The notes below the pieces were generated by a model that made no database searches, was not told where the DNA came from, and saw only the letters and a list, made by a program, of their open reading frames with translations. A stretch of 64,000 bases of DNA, taken from NCBI GenBank assembly GCA_932294295.1, contig OW028584.1, positions 30,303,231 through 30,367,230 on the forward strand, read 5' to 3'. This DNA is from Alitta virens (Eukaryota; Annelida; Polychaeta; Phyllodocida; Nereididae). The position numbers and the translations under genes were made by a program. Every line of letters begins with the position of its first letter. Position 1 is the first letter of the stretch. This document shows, one piece after another, positions 24,217-37,940 of this stretch.

Positions 24217-26699
24217 GTCATACCCCCCCCCCCCCCTCCTCAGTCTGGATAAAAAAAATCAAGAGAAAATTAAGGTAAAGAAAATTAAGGTACGCATTGC
24301 TCAGACAATACTCTGCGAAATGCTATTTATTGGTTAGAATGAATGAAACCAACATATTGAGTGCACAAAAGACCAATATGTCATATGTTAGGGGAAGCAA
24401 AATCCCTTTTTATGTTGACATGAATCTGCACTCCTCCCATTTTCCTAAAACAAGGCGTCTGTATTATAATACCCTCCCCTCCTTGATATAACATTTTGGT
24501 GCAACCCTCCTCCCTGAATAGAAATTAAAGGCGTAATGCCTGATGCATAGGGTGAAACTATTTTAAACTTTATATTACATGGTTTATCACATCATAGCTC
24601 CCTCTGGCCCAGTAGCCCAAAACTGCTCATTTACACAATGCATAAAATCTCTAAATCAAACTAAGAATATATGGAATTTCATGTGAGAAATTTGACTGTC
24701 ACATTGTTCTGGGACCTTATTTCTTGAATTCAGCACAGAACTGATCAGTTATGAAATGTGATGTTCCCTGTAACCCACCCTCGCACACCAACTGGGACCG
24801 AGGATGCCTGTAACCACAGAATACAGAACTCCAGTTCTAGGTCTGTACCCATGCTTAATGGAGTTCAGCCATTGGCTTCCAATCGAGGTTGTGGGGCACG
24901 ACAGAGTCACCACCCCGAAGATTGTGACCCGCCAGTTCATGGGACAGGTAGCAATTCAGTGAATTGAACTATACCTGTCCTACCAGGCACTAGCCATGAA
25001 ACTTATTCCATATTTTTGCAAAAAGAAGTAGAGACTAACAAAATATAAAGGATGTGAATGTGTTATTTGTAACAATATAGATTTCAATTGCTGTCCGACT
25101 GTATTATGAATCAAAAGGATTGTCTCCCTGGTAACCATGAATGGTATCATGGAAAGTTAGTCTTCTGCACTACAGCAGTGTACAGTATTTGCTCTGTCTA
25201 CTTTACCTATCATTTAATTTTGCCTCCGGAGCCACTTCCAATTTGAATCAATTCCACTCCTTTTTTTTTCAATGAGATTTCAAAACCTAACTATAGATAT
25301 GCCAATCATCTTGTTTTAAGTCAATATTACTAATTGCAAGTCACACCTGACACCTTGGTTTACAGAGTGCATGGTGATTTCAGTTAACTTACCTATAACC
25401 CAGTTTGATTGAACTGGACTCCTAATATCAAGGAAAGACTCATTTTGGTGATATAAATTCTCTGAACGGTACAGATCACTGTTGGACACAAGTTTATGGA
25501 GAAAATGTCTGGTGAATTATGGAAAGAAAGGTACTTCTTGGAAGCTGAGAATGCTTCTTTTTGCAGTAGCAGTTAGTTTCATTAAAATACTGTCGACTAT
25601 AGAAGGCTGTTGCGGCCTATACCTGACTGTAGTCTGAACATTTTAAAGCCAGCTGCTTCTGTCCACTTCTATAGCTAATAGTCAGTTTACATTTATTACC
25701 AGGAAAGTTTAAACACTGGCAAATGTAACAAATTAATATAATATATTATAAATATGTACTTTTATCAAAATTGTGAACAACTTTTATGCTTTTCCAAACT
25801 TATGCACAGCAGTGTACATATTTAACCTAACATTATAAGAAATCTGTATATGCATTCCTGTAGAAAGTTGTTCTAAGTTATGTGTATGCTACCTGCATAT
25901 TTTGTCAACATGATCTGCAAATGGCTATTACATTCCATGCATTTTGAGAGAGTGGTTAGCAGGGTCGGATCCAGAAAAGTTTGCAAATTAAAATGTATTG
26001 ACGGGACCACAATTTTTTTTATTGACATTTACAAGGCCAAAGGGTTTATAAACACCCTTAACCCCCCCCCCCCCCCGTGGATCCGCTACTGGTTAGGAAA
26101 TGGTAGTGGTCCAATCTGGATGTTATCATCTATTATGTTATAAACATTTATAGCTTCCTAACATCTTTTTATATATTTTATTTTATTTTTTATCGCCGTG
26201 AAAAAGTTACACCAGTGTAAACCTTACCAAAATCAGGAACCTGGTGGGATTCCCGGATGCCCACTAGGTCGACCTTACCGGCAACCCCCTACAGGGAGCA
26301 GTAAGTTTTCACTATTTGCCAGAAAATGAGGGCATATAGCTGACCCAATGGGAAATCTTGTACATGAGAACTACAGGGGACTACCCAGTGGGCCCTGAGT
26401 GACTGGAGGAGACCCAACTGGGACACTGATAGGCCTAGTGTGACCAAGATAGCATTCCAAATTGAGCCAGCATCGTTTCCTTTATATTGTTTTGACATTG
26501 CCAACATCACGGAATGCTATCTGGGGATACCTCATGACCTAGTGGGACATACCCCTCTTACAGAGTGAGGGGACCTAATGGGATATCCCAAAACTAGTCA
26601 GAAGCTATAGTAGCTTATAAAAACCTGGTGGGATCCTTGATTTTTGGAAAATATAACTGTAAATTGAACTCTCCATTCATAAATATTATATTAAGACTA

Positions 26700-27520
26700 T
26701 ACGACTGCTCACAGAGTGAGGAGTTGAGGAGACCCAGTGGGATATCCCAATGAGTTCCAATGGTAGTGAGGAAGTGAGGAGACCCAATAAGATACCCCTA
26801 AGCTACTCAGACCTAGTGGGTCCCCTGTTAAAGAATGAGGAGATGAGGAGATACCCATAAGATACCGGGGACCAATAAGAAGTTTGACACCCTAATAGTA
26901 ATGAGGAAGTGAGGAGACCCAGTGGGACACCCCAATAGTACAAAGGAAGTGAGGAGACTAAGTGAGACACCCCAATGGTACTGAGGAAGTGAGGAGACCC
27001 AGTGGGATATCCTGTTGGATCTCCTCACCTCCTCACTTTCACTGAGGTATCCCACTTGGTCTCTTCACCTCTTCAGTCTCAACTATCATGGCCAAGGTAT
27101 CCCACTTGTTCTCCTCAATTGGGGTTTCATCTGTAAGAGCTTGGACCTAATCCAAGGTAAGAGGGGGTCTCACTAGCTTGGGTCTCCTTGCCTCCCCACT
27201 CTCTAACTGGGGTCCCACTAGGTCATGGGGTATCCTCAGTACCATTGGGGTGTCCCAGTGGGTCTCCTCACTTCCTTTGTACCATTGGGGTGTCCCACTG
27301 GGTCATCATAGGTCTTCGGTATCTTATGGGTAACCCACTGGGTCTCCGCACTTCCTCACTATCACTGAGGTATTCCATTGGGTCTCGTCACTTTCTCAGT
27401 GCCACTGTGGTATCCCATTGGTCCATATATCCCACTGCATTTCCTCATCTCCTCATTCTCTACTTTTGACCAGCTGAATTAGGGGTGTCCGATTGGGTTT
27501 CTTCACCTCCTGAGCAGGGG
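26700..27520. repeat. inverted minisatellite, GAGGAGACCCAGTGGGA motif (unit 3)
   Basis: Counterpart of 10,080-10,860 in unit 3, with direct copies up to about 27,015 and reverse-complement copies after it. Copy number and spacer order differ slightly from unit 2, as expected for an unstable repeat. Confidence 0.75.
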
Positions 27521-28357
27521 GCTCCGTAAGAGGGCCCAAAATGTATATGGGGGTATCCTCCCTCTCTAAGAAGTGTGCCACTACATGGCCAAATGTGCCA
27601 CGTGCATTTTCTATGAGAAGGATAAATGCACGGAAAAAGCACGGTTTTTGCCTAATTAAAAATGAGGTGAAAACTATGTATTTTCCATGCGTTTATCCAA
27701 ACGCATTCTCCCTGGAGAGTGCCAGCTGGGTCAACCCAGTGGGCACCTGGGGATCCCAGTAGGACTCCTCACAAAGGTGAGTGATATAAGCCTCATATAT
27801 GATTAAGGTTGAACAGTGCTGTTCGGCTGGTAAACTACAGATGTCACTGCAGAGCTTCAATGAAACACCATATGCCCTCTGGTGGAACATAAAATCAAAG
27901 AACATAAAATCAAAGTTTTTTAGTAATCATTGTTTGTGTTGTGAATTGTGTACATAATCTTGATCATTGTATCTATTTGAAAATGTGAATAATATATTTA
28001 TTCATTACAATAAAGATATAAGTAAATGTCACACACCACATTAACCCTTATTTTCTGAATATAATTGTCATACACAACAATTCCATAAGGCAAAATATCC
28101 TTCATAGAAGAAAGTAAAGATAACAGGTTAATAATACCTGTTACGAATATTATATTGTTATACAAGTGACTTATTCTCCACCTTTTCCACAATGATTCAT
28201 TCGCATATAAATAACTGAGTTAAGTTATTACTATTGCATTAATTTTAATAGCAATTATGATTCCCAGCACCTAAAATTGTGAGTAATGGTCCGAATAAGT
28301 TCATGGATATGCAAATCTTGAATTTGAATATGCCTACAGTTGCATTTTAAATTCATT

Positions 28358-31300
28358 TTAGTGAATTGGTGGATGTTCTTCAAGACCCAAATCATACTGG
28401 AGCTGTCTTCTTCTAGAACGAATCTCATCCCAATCAAAGTATATTCCCTCCAGATGGCGTGACATGTCATGGGCTGCATCCGGGGAAGTGTCAAATCCAG
28501 TTCGTCCATGTAGAACTCGGCGGTTATCCAAGACAATAACATCACCTTTAGAAACATAACAATTAAATCATCATGCTGTTGGTATTATATTGTCTCAACA
28601 CAGAAGAATTAAATGTCTGTATGTCTGTCTTGTATTGCAATGTCTCATTGTTGTCAGGTTGAAGCTCACTCATCAAATGAAACCAGCTGCAATGTATGAT
28701 GAGTAATGGTTCTGAATTCTACAGCAATGGCCTTGTGGCACATTAAATTTTTGTCCCACCCGTAAATATTAATACATAGTTCACATTGTTAGCAGTTGAA
28801 TTACTGAAACAAAATTAAGACCTCAAGCTAATCAAAACTGTGTCTAATTGTTTCTATAGAAGCTTTACAGTTTACCAACCTTCCTTTAGCTTGAAATCAA
28901 TGTGGTTTTCTTCTCTGTACAACATGTCGTCCCAATATCTCAATGCAGTGTACAAAGGTTTGACCTTCTCAGGGGGCAGGTCCAAGTAGTAATCTCGGTC
29001 TTGGTTGTTGTAGACTATTTCTGCTACACTCCCATGTTGGTCTAGTCTGTGAACATTGAAACAAGATATGGATGGTATTTTATTACAGTTGGTTGAATTG
29101 ATACGTAAACTTTCATACATTTGTAAGGTGACACATGGTCCTATTATTTTGTGTTGGAGTTTAAGACTCATACTGGCATTCCTGGTGAGTGATAATCTTG
29201 TGAGGATCCTGCATTCACTAAACCTTGTCACTAATGACAAGTAATATCTACAGTGACACCACCTACACTCGAGTGATGCATAACTCAGGCAACAGTGATA
29301 GACCTTCCAATGGCTCGAAGATGAGTAATATATAATAATTGCCTCATGAGTCATCATGGGATAGAACAGCTATAGTAAAATATATAGGAGTGTGACTCAT
29401 CAATGCAGTTTGCATATCCATTCTACCAGTAATGCTTAAGCATGATGGCTAGAGACAACAGATGCTGTGAATGATATTAACAGGTTTCAATCACAGTGGC
29501 AAATGAACAATATTTAACACAGGGTGAAGAAAAGGCCACACCAAATTTCGACAAAATTATCTGAGCCAAACCATATAGATTAGGGTGCATCAGTTGCCCT
29601 AACTCTCTCAGAATTTGATGTCTATGTGATATTTTAGGAGGCTTGGGCCCCTAAGCATGAGCAAAAAATTTCAACAGGCACCTCTTTTTTTTTTGTTTGC
29701 AGCATTGCCATCAATTATTTTCTTGTTAAAAATGCCTGTGTCTGCAACAGGTAGCCATAGAGCTATGAACATAGGCTCAAAATGTGCAGAATACCCACTT
29801 TCCTTTTTTGCTTTCAGTACATAGTTGAGGTGTCAGGCTTCAGGATTCTAAGTTATTGGCCAAAAACAGTTTTTATTGGTATTTCCATACAAATAATACA
29901 AAAAGGATGTTGTGCTTTTTAAAATAACAATAAATTATCCTCTCGGTGTATCCTCTAATGAGGCTGCATATTAATGTATTTTATGTTGCCTCTCTGTTAC
30001 ATAAAAGATTACAAAGATCAGTGAATGAATGACATAATCAAACAATGGTTATATGCTTTGGTGGCATTGAAATCTGCTGGTGGTACTTTTCCCCTCCGTT
30101 TTTCAAAACCATATGTCATCATGTGAGTGATGCCACTACGCTCGGCCTTTGACCTCTGGCTATTACAATACACAAACTCCATGTTCACTACCAGAAACCA
30201 CTAAAATACAGGTTTTGATATGATTGATTTTACTGTATGCAGAGTTAATACTATTTTCAAGACTATCAAAACTTGCCTATGGGTAGTCTGCAAAAATGAC
30301 ACATAATATAATATACATATGGGCCAGAAAACTGCTACATTACAATTGTATGAGAGGCATCTTGTTGAAACATAGTCAGCTGTAAAACCTGCTTGTTTTG
30401 AATTCTTGGGAATAATCTTTCATATTAGGCTTTATCAGGTACATTTCCCCATTACAAAACTGCAGGAAATACATCAGCTTATGTTTTATGAGCGAAATGT
30501 AACATTGTACTTTGTAATCATTACAATAATATTTTTTATCCCATTAAGTGGCTGATTAGATTACAATGAATTGTCTCACAATCATAAATTATATTTCAAA
30601 GGCTGATTGTACTCAGAATCATGTTTGCTTTCTCATAAGAATCATGTTTGCTTTCTCATCAGACCAAAACCAGTTTGTACTAGTCTGACCTAGTCTGAAC
30701 TATAGGCTTTTTATATAACAACAATACTCAGTTCTGGTATTTTATTTTGTACACACTAGAAAATTTTTGCCTATATGTGATGGTGTAAAACTCACAATCA
30801 TCCATGAGCATATATCAAAATTTACAATTTATGAACAGAAAAAATGAACTCACTTGATAGTAGGACCTTGTCGTAGCATATAGAACTTATAATGGTCATC
30901 TCCAACATCGTAAAAATCAATCGCTGTATCTGTCAAAATTTTAAAGAGGTCGGGCCGTTCTCGTCTCATCTTTTCCGCCACATAAAAACCATCCGTAACT
31001 GTGCTGCTTCCTCCCTTTCCTGAATACTGCTTTATGCAATGGGTCAACCAGACCTAGGAATATAAATAATATAAAGTTAGTTCCATTAAAAACAGCCTGT
31101 CAAGTTGAACCTAGACAAAGCTAGACAACTTTTGCTGTACAATGCTACCTGCCACTAAACGGAACTAAGCTTTAGTCAGTTATAGCTACAGCCATTAATA
31201 GGTTGCAACAGCTGTCTAGAAATATATCCAGTGTTACATTGTAAATTTTTATTTTAATAAAGCTGGCAATCATAACTGAAGCCTGAATGGAGTAATTTTT

Positions 31301-34208
31301 TTATGGGGACATCTTGTAAAAATTCAAACTTAGAATGATATATTTCATTTACATATAAAAACTACATTATTTCATCATTACATATTAATTAGACATCTAC
31401 TCATTTTATTGATGTAATATTTAGGGGGGGGGGGGGTTACAAGTCCAAGACTTTGTGTGTCTGTGATGAGATGCCCCCTTCTCCAGATTTCGACCTAACC
31501 CTAAGAAACAAAGTCTTCCCATCATGCAGTAGACCTACTGATTGCCATTTCTCTATATTACAATATACAAAAATATTTTGTTTCATTTTTATTGGCTTCA
31601 TATTTCAACTTTATTTTATGCTATGTTCTCAACGGGTAGATATTTTGTTTCATTTCAGTGGACAGCTTGTTTTATCTACCTGAAGTAACCTAGTGCTCCT
31701 CACCAATTACAAGATATTAAACTTAAAGCAGTCGTACACATAGATAAGTGGCATACCATAAAGCGTAAGATATTGAACACAAATTAAGGTGTTATATTGT
31801 ACAACAAGATGGTAAAACGTACCCCAGGGATATAATCATAGAAGGGTAAATCACAATGTAGGCCAAGAGGTGCTGATGTGTAAGCTGGATTGGTTGCATC
31901 AGATTTCACCTGCACATGGAAAGTCACTCTGAACAAAAGAAAGAATTTATGTTTAAAAAAATATTTAATAAATTTGCTGGTTAGTGCAGATTTCATTACT
32001 CCAGGCTTGATAATTTCTGTAATGATTTATTTCTATAGGCTCAATCATAGCTTTGCAAAATAATTTTCTTTTTTTTTTTTAATAAGCTAAATATACTTTT
32101 GTTCCCTGAGCTTTAATCAAGTCCACAAAAACATTTGCATGTTTTTCATATTTATGGATGGTGTTTCGTTTAACATCAAAAATTTTGTGGAATTCAGAAA
32201 AAGTATATAATTCAACTTTTCTTATCCCACAGAACTCTATGTTGGACTCCTATTGCAAGTATGCCTGGTCTTAGGTGCAAAAATCTGGTGGGGAGCAAGT
32301 GATTTGACAGTCTAGATAGGTTTATATCGTGATTATAATTCAACAAGCCCTTGTGCATGATAAAACCATACAATGTAATATTACATTTTTCAGACATTCT
32401 CGTTCACACAAGATTAGCCATTGTATATGTTATGTTTTGTTTTTATGCTTTGTTTTTGTTTTTTTAGATCATAAATCATACAAATCTTACAAAGTATATA
32501 CCCATAGTTAGTAGTTCTCAAGAAAGCAATTCTGTCTGCTATCTTTTCCAATTGACCAACTTCAAGAGGGGCTCCTGTCAGCATATGTATTCCTTTCTTT
32601 TCCACTGCAAACAAAAACTTGAACAAGGCTCTGTCATCCTTCAGTATCTGGAAACCAAAATTCCTTTTCAGGGTTCAATAGGATTCAATATTTCATACAA
32701 AGCACACAGCACCACAAAATGGACAGTAAGTCAAACTCAAGCTCCACTTACCTATACTAACTATACTTATATGATGGGACTTTCCCGCCTTTTTCTTTTC
32801 TTTTTTCTTCTTTTCTTTTGGTGGGGGAAGGCTCTTTTAAAATTTTTCATAATCAAACCCCCATTTCACCGAAGTTCTTGTTATGTCCCAGGGAGATCGA
32901 AATTTAGAGGTGAATAACATTGTTAAGAATGCAGGACGGGTCCAGTGATGTTAATAGTGAGGTGATTTGATTGTGAGATTGCCTGAAGACCTCCATTCCC
33001 AGATAGCATTCCAAATCGGGCCAGCGACGTTTCTATATCAGCCGCCATCAGTACAACATCGTTTCAACATCGCCGACATCGTTTCGATGTTCAAACGATT
33101 TGGGATGCTGTCTGGGTTGTAACTTCACAGCAATATCAAGTAGAGAAAAACCTTTTGTACATGATCTTACATTCTGGATGGTATCAGTTGGAATGTTCTC
33201 TTCCATTTCTTTCCTTCCCCATAATTCATGTGCAGGTGCCAGCCATTTGTGTCTGATTTTCCGGTTCCTGTTGTTGTATGCCCTCTGGTGGAGCCAGTGG
33301 AAGCCAAACTGACTGACATGGCCGCCTGGCCAGGTGATTGAAATCTCCTTTTTTGAGTCATCAATCTGAATAAAAAAGAATTAGTGTGAAAAGTATATAT
33401 ACCAAAACGTCAAAAGCTCTGAATAACATTTGGTGCAAATTTTGATATTAAAAGTGAGAAGGGGTAAACTAAGACAATGGTGAGGGCTGCCCAGCTTTCA
33501 CACAACAAAAGTTATTTAGCTCAACAAAAAAACATTGGCACAAACTGGTAAAAATTTGTACATAAATACAGCTAATACAGATTCACTGAAGGTAGCAGTT
33601 GTCTCCCAGATAGCATTCCAAATTATTTCAACGTCGGAGCGATGTGGGTGATGTTGTAACGATAGTGACCTATATGGAAATGATGCAGGGCCAATTTGGA
33701 ATGCTATCTGGGCTGATAGTTGTTTAGCTAGGTCTGGTTTCGATTTGAAACATTTTTTAAAGACAGCAGCTGCATGTGATGAGATATCTTTTTTACTTAC
33801 TGTCACATTCTGTGGTTTTATTTCAGGATCAATGTCCTGCATGACCAATCTCCTTGCCTTGGATGTGTGAACATAGCATTTGTCACAGAGGCAACAATCC
33901 CTCAGCCAAACATACGGGAAGAGGTTACGAACATTACCATCCCATGTGATGGATAATGATTCATCTTCACAACTGATGCTGTTCACTCTTGGTGCAGAAG
34001 CAGGTGTTGTTGTATAAGGTCTTGCAGAAATTTGAGGCATATGCTGGGACAGGCAAATTGCCCCTTTACTGATGTTGATGGTGCTATGTAATTTTTTGCA
34101 TATCAGAGAGTTCAAACCACTCTGTATGGTAGTTTGTCTTGGTGCTTGTTTCAAGGCTTGAACCAGACAACGTCCGTGGTGCAAAATTTGATTGCGGACA
34201 AGAGCCAT
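28358..34208 (-). CDS. BBOX1-like: gamma-butyrobetaine dioxygenase-like, gene C (complete, 7 coding exons)
   Basis: This is the third paralogue, with the same exon lengths as gene B: 34208-33801, 33365-33171, 32647-32502, 31928-31823, 31053-30854, 29046-28880 and 28545-28358, giving 469 codons. All splice sites are canonical and there is no stop or frameshift. The zinc cluster, HxD pair (LHCD), distal His (VLHGR) and RHLEG are preserved. Differences from gene B are conservative and scattered: Lys to Arg near residue 74, DT to NL before FPYVWLRD, Val to Leu after LHCD, Ala to Thr and Ile to Phe in exon 5, and Ile to Met in exon 6. It is probably a functional, older paralogue. The exon 2 donor is GTAAGA here but GTAATG in genes A and B, which supports this exon boundary. 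Confidence 0.9.
33605..33712. mobile_element. CCCAGATAGCATTCC-family MITE (unit 3 only)
   Basis: Inverted ends CCCAGATAGCATTCCAAAT and TTTGGAATGCTATCTGGG in intron 1 of gene C. It is absent from units 1 and 2, so it inserted after the units split. A second unit-3-specific copy is at 34,969-35,044. Confidence 0.75.
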
Positions 34209-34968
34209 TTTCTTCCTGAAAAAAACACACAAAAACAATAAATAGAAGTAGGTTATAGTAAGAGGTTTTTGCAAGGAAAATATTTGAATCAACTCCCATT
34301 TTTATTACTATACTAGAAATAATAACTAACTTCCTAGTGAAAACATGTTAATTTATATAACTGTCTACAGTTAGCTTCATAAAATATGGTCAACTCTAGA
34401 CAGCTGTGGCAACCTATTCCACTTCTGTCTACTCCTAGCTCATAGTCGTCTCACACCTACCACCACTGAAAAAATACAAACCTGGGTAAAATGTAGGAAA
34501 TTTATCTAAGATTTTATAATATGAATTTGCAATAAACATAAGCTGCTGCAGCAGCATACCCTCCAACAATTTGAAAGATTTCAAAATTTATATTTGCCTA
34601 AATGTAGCAAAGTGCAAATTGGGACCATTGACATGTGAACTTATCATGGGGGCTCTAAATTAGACCATTAATTAAGTTCCTATAATATGGGCAAATTATC
34701 ATATTTGTTTGCCAGTTATTTAGATATATATTTCATAAATAAAATATCCTAAAAAAGCATGACAATACATTTTTCAAATTTTAAAAAATACCTTTAAGGA
34801 CTTTACTCTCTTATACGTTGTCAGACAAACAAAAACCTAATCTCTTTCAAAACCAGAGGTTTAATCAGGTAGCAGGGGGCAGTACCTAGCTTGACAGCAG
34901 TCCTGTAATTTTTCATGGTATTTTGCAACAGGTTGAATAAATATGGTCTGGGCATTATACACGCATCA

Positions 34969-35044
34969 CCCAGAAAGCATTCCAAATCGTATCGACGTAG
35001 GCGCCATGTCGGCGACGTTGGCCTGATTTGGAATGCTATCTGGG
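34969..35044. mobile_element. CCCAGATAGCATTCC-family MITE, short copy
   Basis: Ends CCCAGAAAGCATTCCAAATC and GATTTGGAATGCTATCTGGG only 76 bp apart, near the right edge of unit 3. Almost the whole element is terminal repeat. Confidence 0.75.
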
Positions 35045-35772
35045 CACTGCCAACTTTCACTTTTCACTATTTCACATCATTGAAAATGAGTAATTAGGTT
35101 TTACTGGCAATGAATAAGTCAGTCGGTGGTAACAAAGAAAAATGTTAAGATTCTGAAGCAGAACTTGAAATTGCCGATTCACTGCATGAAAATGAAGATC
35201 ATGGAAAAATAACAGCTTATCAAGATTAGTAATAGTGTGTGCACTCATTATTTTTCAGTATAAAATACATTCAGGTAGGTAGGAAGGCTATAAAACTGCA
35301 TACCCATATAATCCCACGAAAAAATATAAAGACTGGTGCATGGCACTATTTCTGGGAAATCGGGCACAAATGAGGCCATCTGAACAAGGTACTGGGGCTG
35401 TTGACTTCACACAATTTGGATAAATGAGGAGAAAAAAACGTTTTATCCACTTTACTTTTTAAACCCTCTGGATCCGCTCTTGATACTATACTGTAACCAG
35501 AATAAATAACTCCTGGGTCTATCTATAGCTATGTATTTGCTGACTCAACTTCAGAGTCATATAGATCTAGCAAAAGTATATAGATCTGGAAACTTTTGCT
35601 CACTTTTCAAACTGCTTTGAAAATGTGTGAATGGAGCATTTGATTAAAAGACTGACTTATGGTGAAAAGATGACTGTGTATATCCACACTTTCCAAATTA
35701 TCTAGAATTGAGTGAGGATTTCTTGAGATATTTGGACAAAATTGATAAGATCAGAAATGCATATCTGATTTA

Positions 35773-35968
35773 CACTCGGCGACAACGAAATTCGCCACCC
35801 CCCTAATACTCAATTATACGCCTCGAAAGTTCATGATTCGTTACAAAACTAATTTTTTACATCAATGACGATGTTCTATCACTGCTAGAGCCATCTAATA
35901 AGTGTTTATTACTTCTTATTTCAAGTGGCGAAATTCGTTGTCATGGCGAATTTCACTGTCGCCGAGTG
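35773..35968. mobile_element. Tc1/mariner-type MITE, CACTCGGCGACA ends
   Basis: 196-bp element with terminal inverted repeats CACTCGGCGACA and TGTCGCCGAGTG, flanked by TA at 35,771-35,772 and 35,969-35,970. Inner subterminal GAAATTCGCCA/TGGCGAA motifs are also inverted. There is no coding capacity. Confidence 0.8.
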
Positions 35969-37600
35969 TACACTCTCGGATGCTATTTGGCACAAGGCAG
36001 TAACTTCAGAAGGTGAACATCTTGTGGGCCAGATCAACATTAAACCTTTACAATCTATTTGAAACCTTGGTGTTTTTTTTTTCTTCAATTTTATTTGTTA
36101 CATCAAGCCATCTGGATAATACTTGCATATTACAAATTACAATATCATTACTTATTACATCGTACATTGTAAAATAATTTTAAAAAAGGTTAATGAACAG
36201 AAGATAAAAAAAAGGAGCCCCCCAAAAAAAAAGAAACAACTATAGTCAAACAATGTCGTATCATCAGCTCTTCATGTGTGGAAAAGTCTCCCAGACCATT
36301 TCACTCATTCATTATGAACTCTTACAGGTTGGTAGCCAATAAAAAAATTTTAAAAACTTTAACTTTGAATACTTTTTACAGATATTTAGTTTCAGAGATG
36401 CAAGGCAAGCCAACATACTTAAACTCAGCTAGACAGACAGCTAGGCAGCTAGACAGACAGCTAGACAGAAAGCTAGACAGACAGACAGGCAGAAAGCTAG
36501 ACAGACAAACTTACTTGTTGGTCAGACTGTGTGCTGTTCAGTATCCATCGTAACACTGATATACCAACCTATATATATATATATACCTATATATGAAACA
36601 CAATCAGTTATGAATGGACTTTCAACTGTGACCAAACACGTTGCTGATCAAAGGTATAACAACGGTGTGCAACAACTTTAGCAAATTAGCTGTCCTGTTG
36701 ATATCGTTTATTGGTTAATATTAGACTATTATAAAAATGATAAGAGTTACCAATTTGGAATATCATACTTACCATTATTTTTTTTAACGTGTTTGTAATA
36801 CTTTTAATGAAGTATCATTTTATTATTTTAGCACTTATGCCGAACAACGTTATCCTATTGGTTTTATAATTTTGTTAATCTTTTAATGCTGTTAATGAAG
36901 AAACAATTTATATATTCATGCAGTGCACATCTTTGAAAAGGATATTAATTGGGACGTTCATAAAAAATCCCTGAATGAAATAAAGATTTTATATCTTGTA
37001 GGGCGATTGTCCTGTGATTTTATAAGTGTCTGGCTGTCTGTTTGTCTGTATACCATGGCTGTCTTGTCGAAAGTGAATTGATAATTTTGATGGTTGTCTG
37101 ACTTTCTGTGTTACTTATATGTCCCCGCCATTTTGTAAGTCAACATTTTTACAATGATCTTATTGTAAACTCTATCTTTCTGTAATCCCTTTAATCCAGA
37201 AAATATTACATTGTACCATGTTAACCCTAGTGAAACTATTTTCTGAGGAAAGCTATGATCTCTTTAATGCACGAAAACCTTAGAAATTTTAGTATTTCAT
37301 CATTCTGACACGCACTTCATTGTAATCCTGCATGTTTACGTTTTTGACATGTTTTTGTTTGCGTTGCTATGGTAACCTACATTTTGAATCATCAACTTCC
37401 CACCTAGTTTCCTTTAAAAATAAGCTTTACATTGTCAGACAGATTAAATGGGAAAATGCAAAGGGTAAAAAATCCATAAATAGTATAAAAATAAAGGGAA
37501 TGACACGAAAATTTGGTAAAAATCTATAATCCGAGATTATTTTGACTTTAAGAAAGCTTCTGATCAAGTGTTGGACATATTTTTCTTCGAATTTCACGAG
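35969..37600. other. non-genic interval
   Basis: AT-rich sequence with no convincing exon. It holds a short CAGCTAGACAGA-type microsatellite at about 36,428-36,510, poly-A/poly-T tracts and a TATATA run at about 36,571-36,584. The right end carries the promoter of the Gly/His-rich gene. Confidence 0.6.
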
Positions 37601-37693
37601 TATATATAGTCCATAAACTCAAAGTGTGGACAGTCCACCCAAGCAGTCCATCCAAGCAGTCCAGCAGCAACCAGAAGAAGCAGGCAAAGACAG
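37601..37693 (+). promoter_or_regulatory. TATA promoter and noncoding exon 1 of the Gly/His-rich gene
   Basis: A TATATATA box lies at 37,601-37,608. About 30 bases downstream a likely transcription start precedes AGCAGTCCA-type repeats, and a CAG|GTATGG donor ends the noncoding exon at 37,693. The next exon opens after a TTTTGCAG acceptor at 37,935, five bases before the ATG. Confidence 0.6.
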
Positions 37694-37940
37694 GTATGGA
37701 AAATTCGTTTTTATGAAAGTATAACAACCTAATCATTTAAACATTACAAATACACCTGACCTTAGTGGTGAGGTGGTCTTACCATGCTTAATAGAGAGTA
37801 AAACACGATCCAGAGGATATAGGCCTATTTTCTCCAAAATTGAGGACTTAATTTAACTTTATGACAGTGAAGACTTACTCTTACCCCATCAGTATTTTCA
37901 CCTATTACTTCATCAAAATCCGTTTAATTTTGCAGCCAAA

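Larger units (their letters stand above)
23467..35533. repeat. tandem BBOX unit 3 (oldest, shortened)
   Basis: This is the third copy of the unit. It is collinear with unit 2 but more diverged. It lacks the 2.4-kb TTAA-flanked element present in units 1 and 2 (empty site at 34,672-34,675) and about 1.8 kb matching 5,180-7,040 of unit 1. It has gained an LTR fragment (23,509-24,216) and extra small MITEs (33,605-33,712 and 34,969-35,044). Homology stops at about 35,533, which I take as the right edge of the array. Confidence 0.75.
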
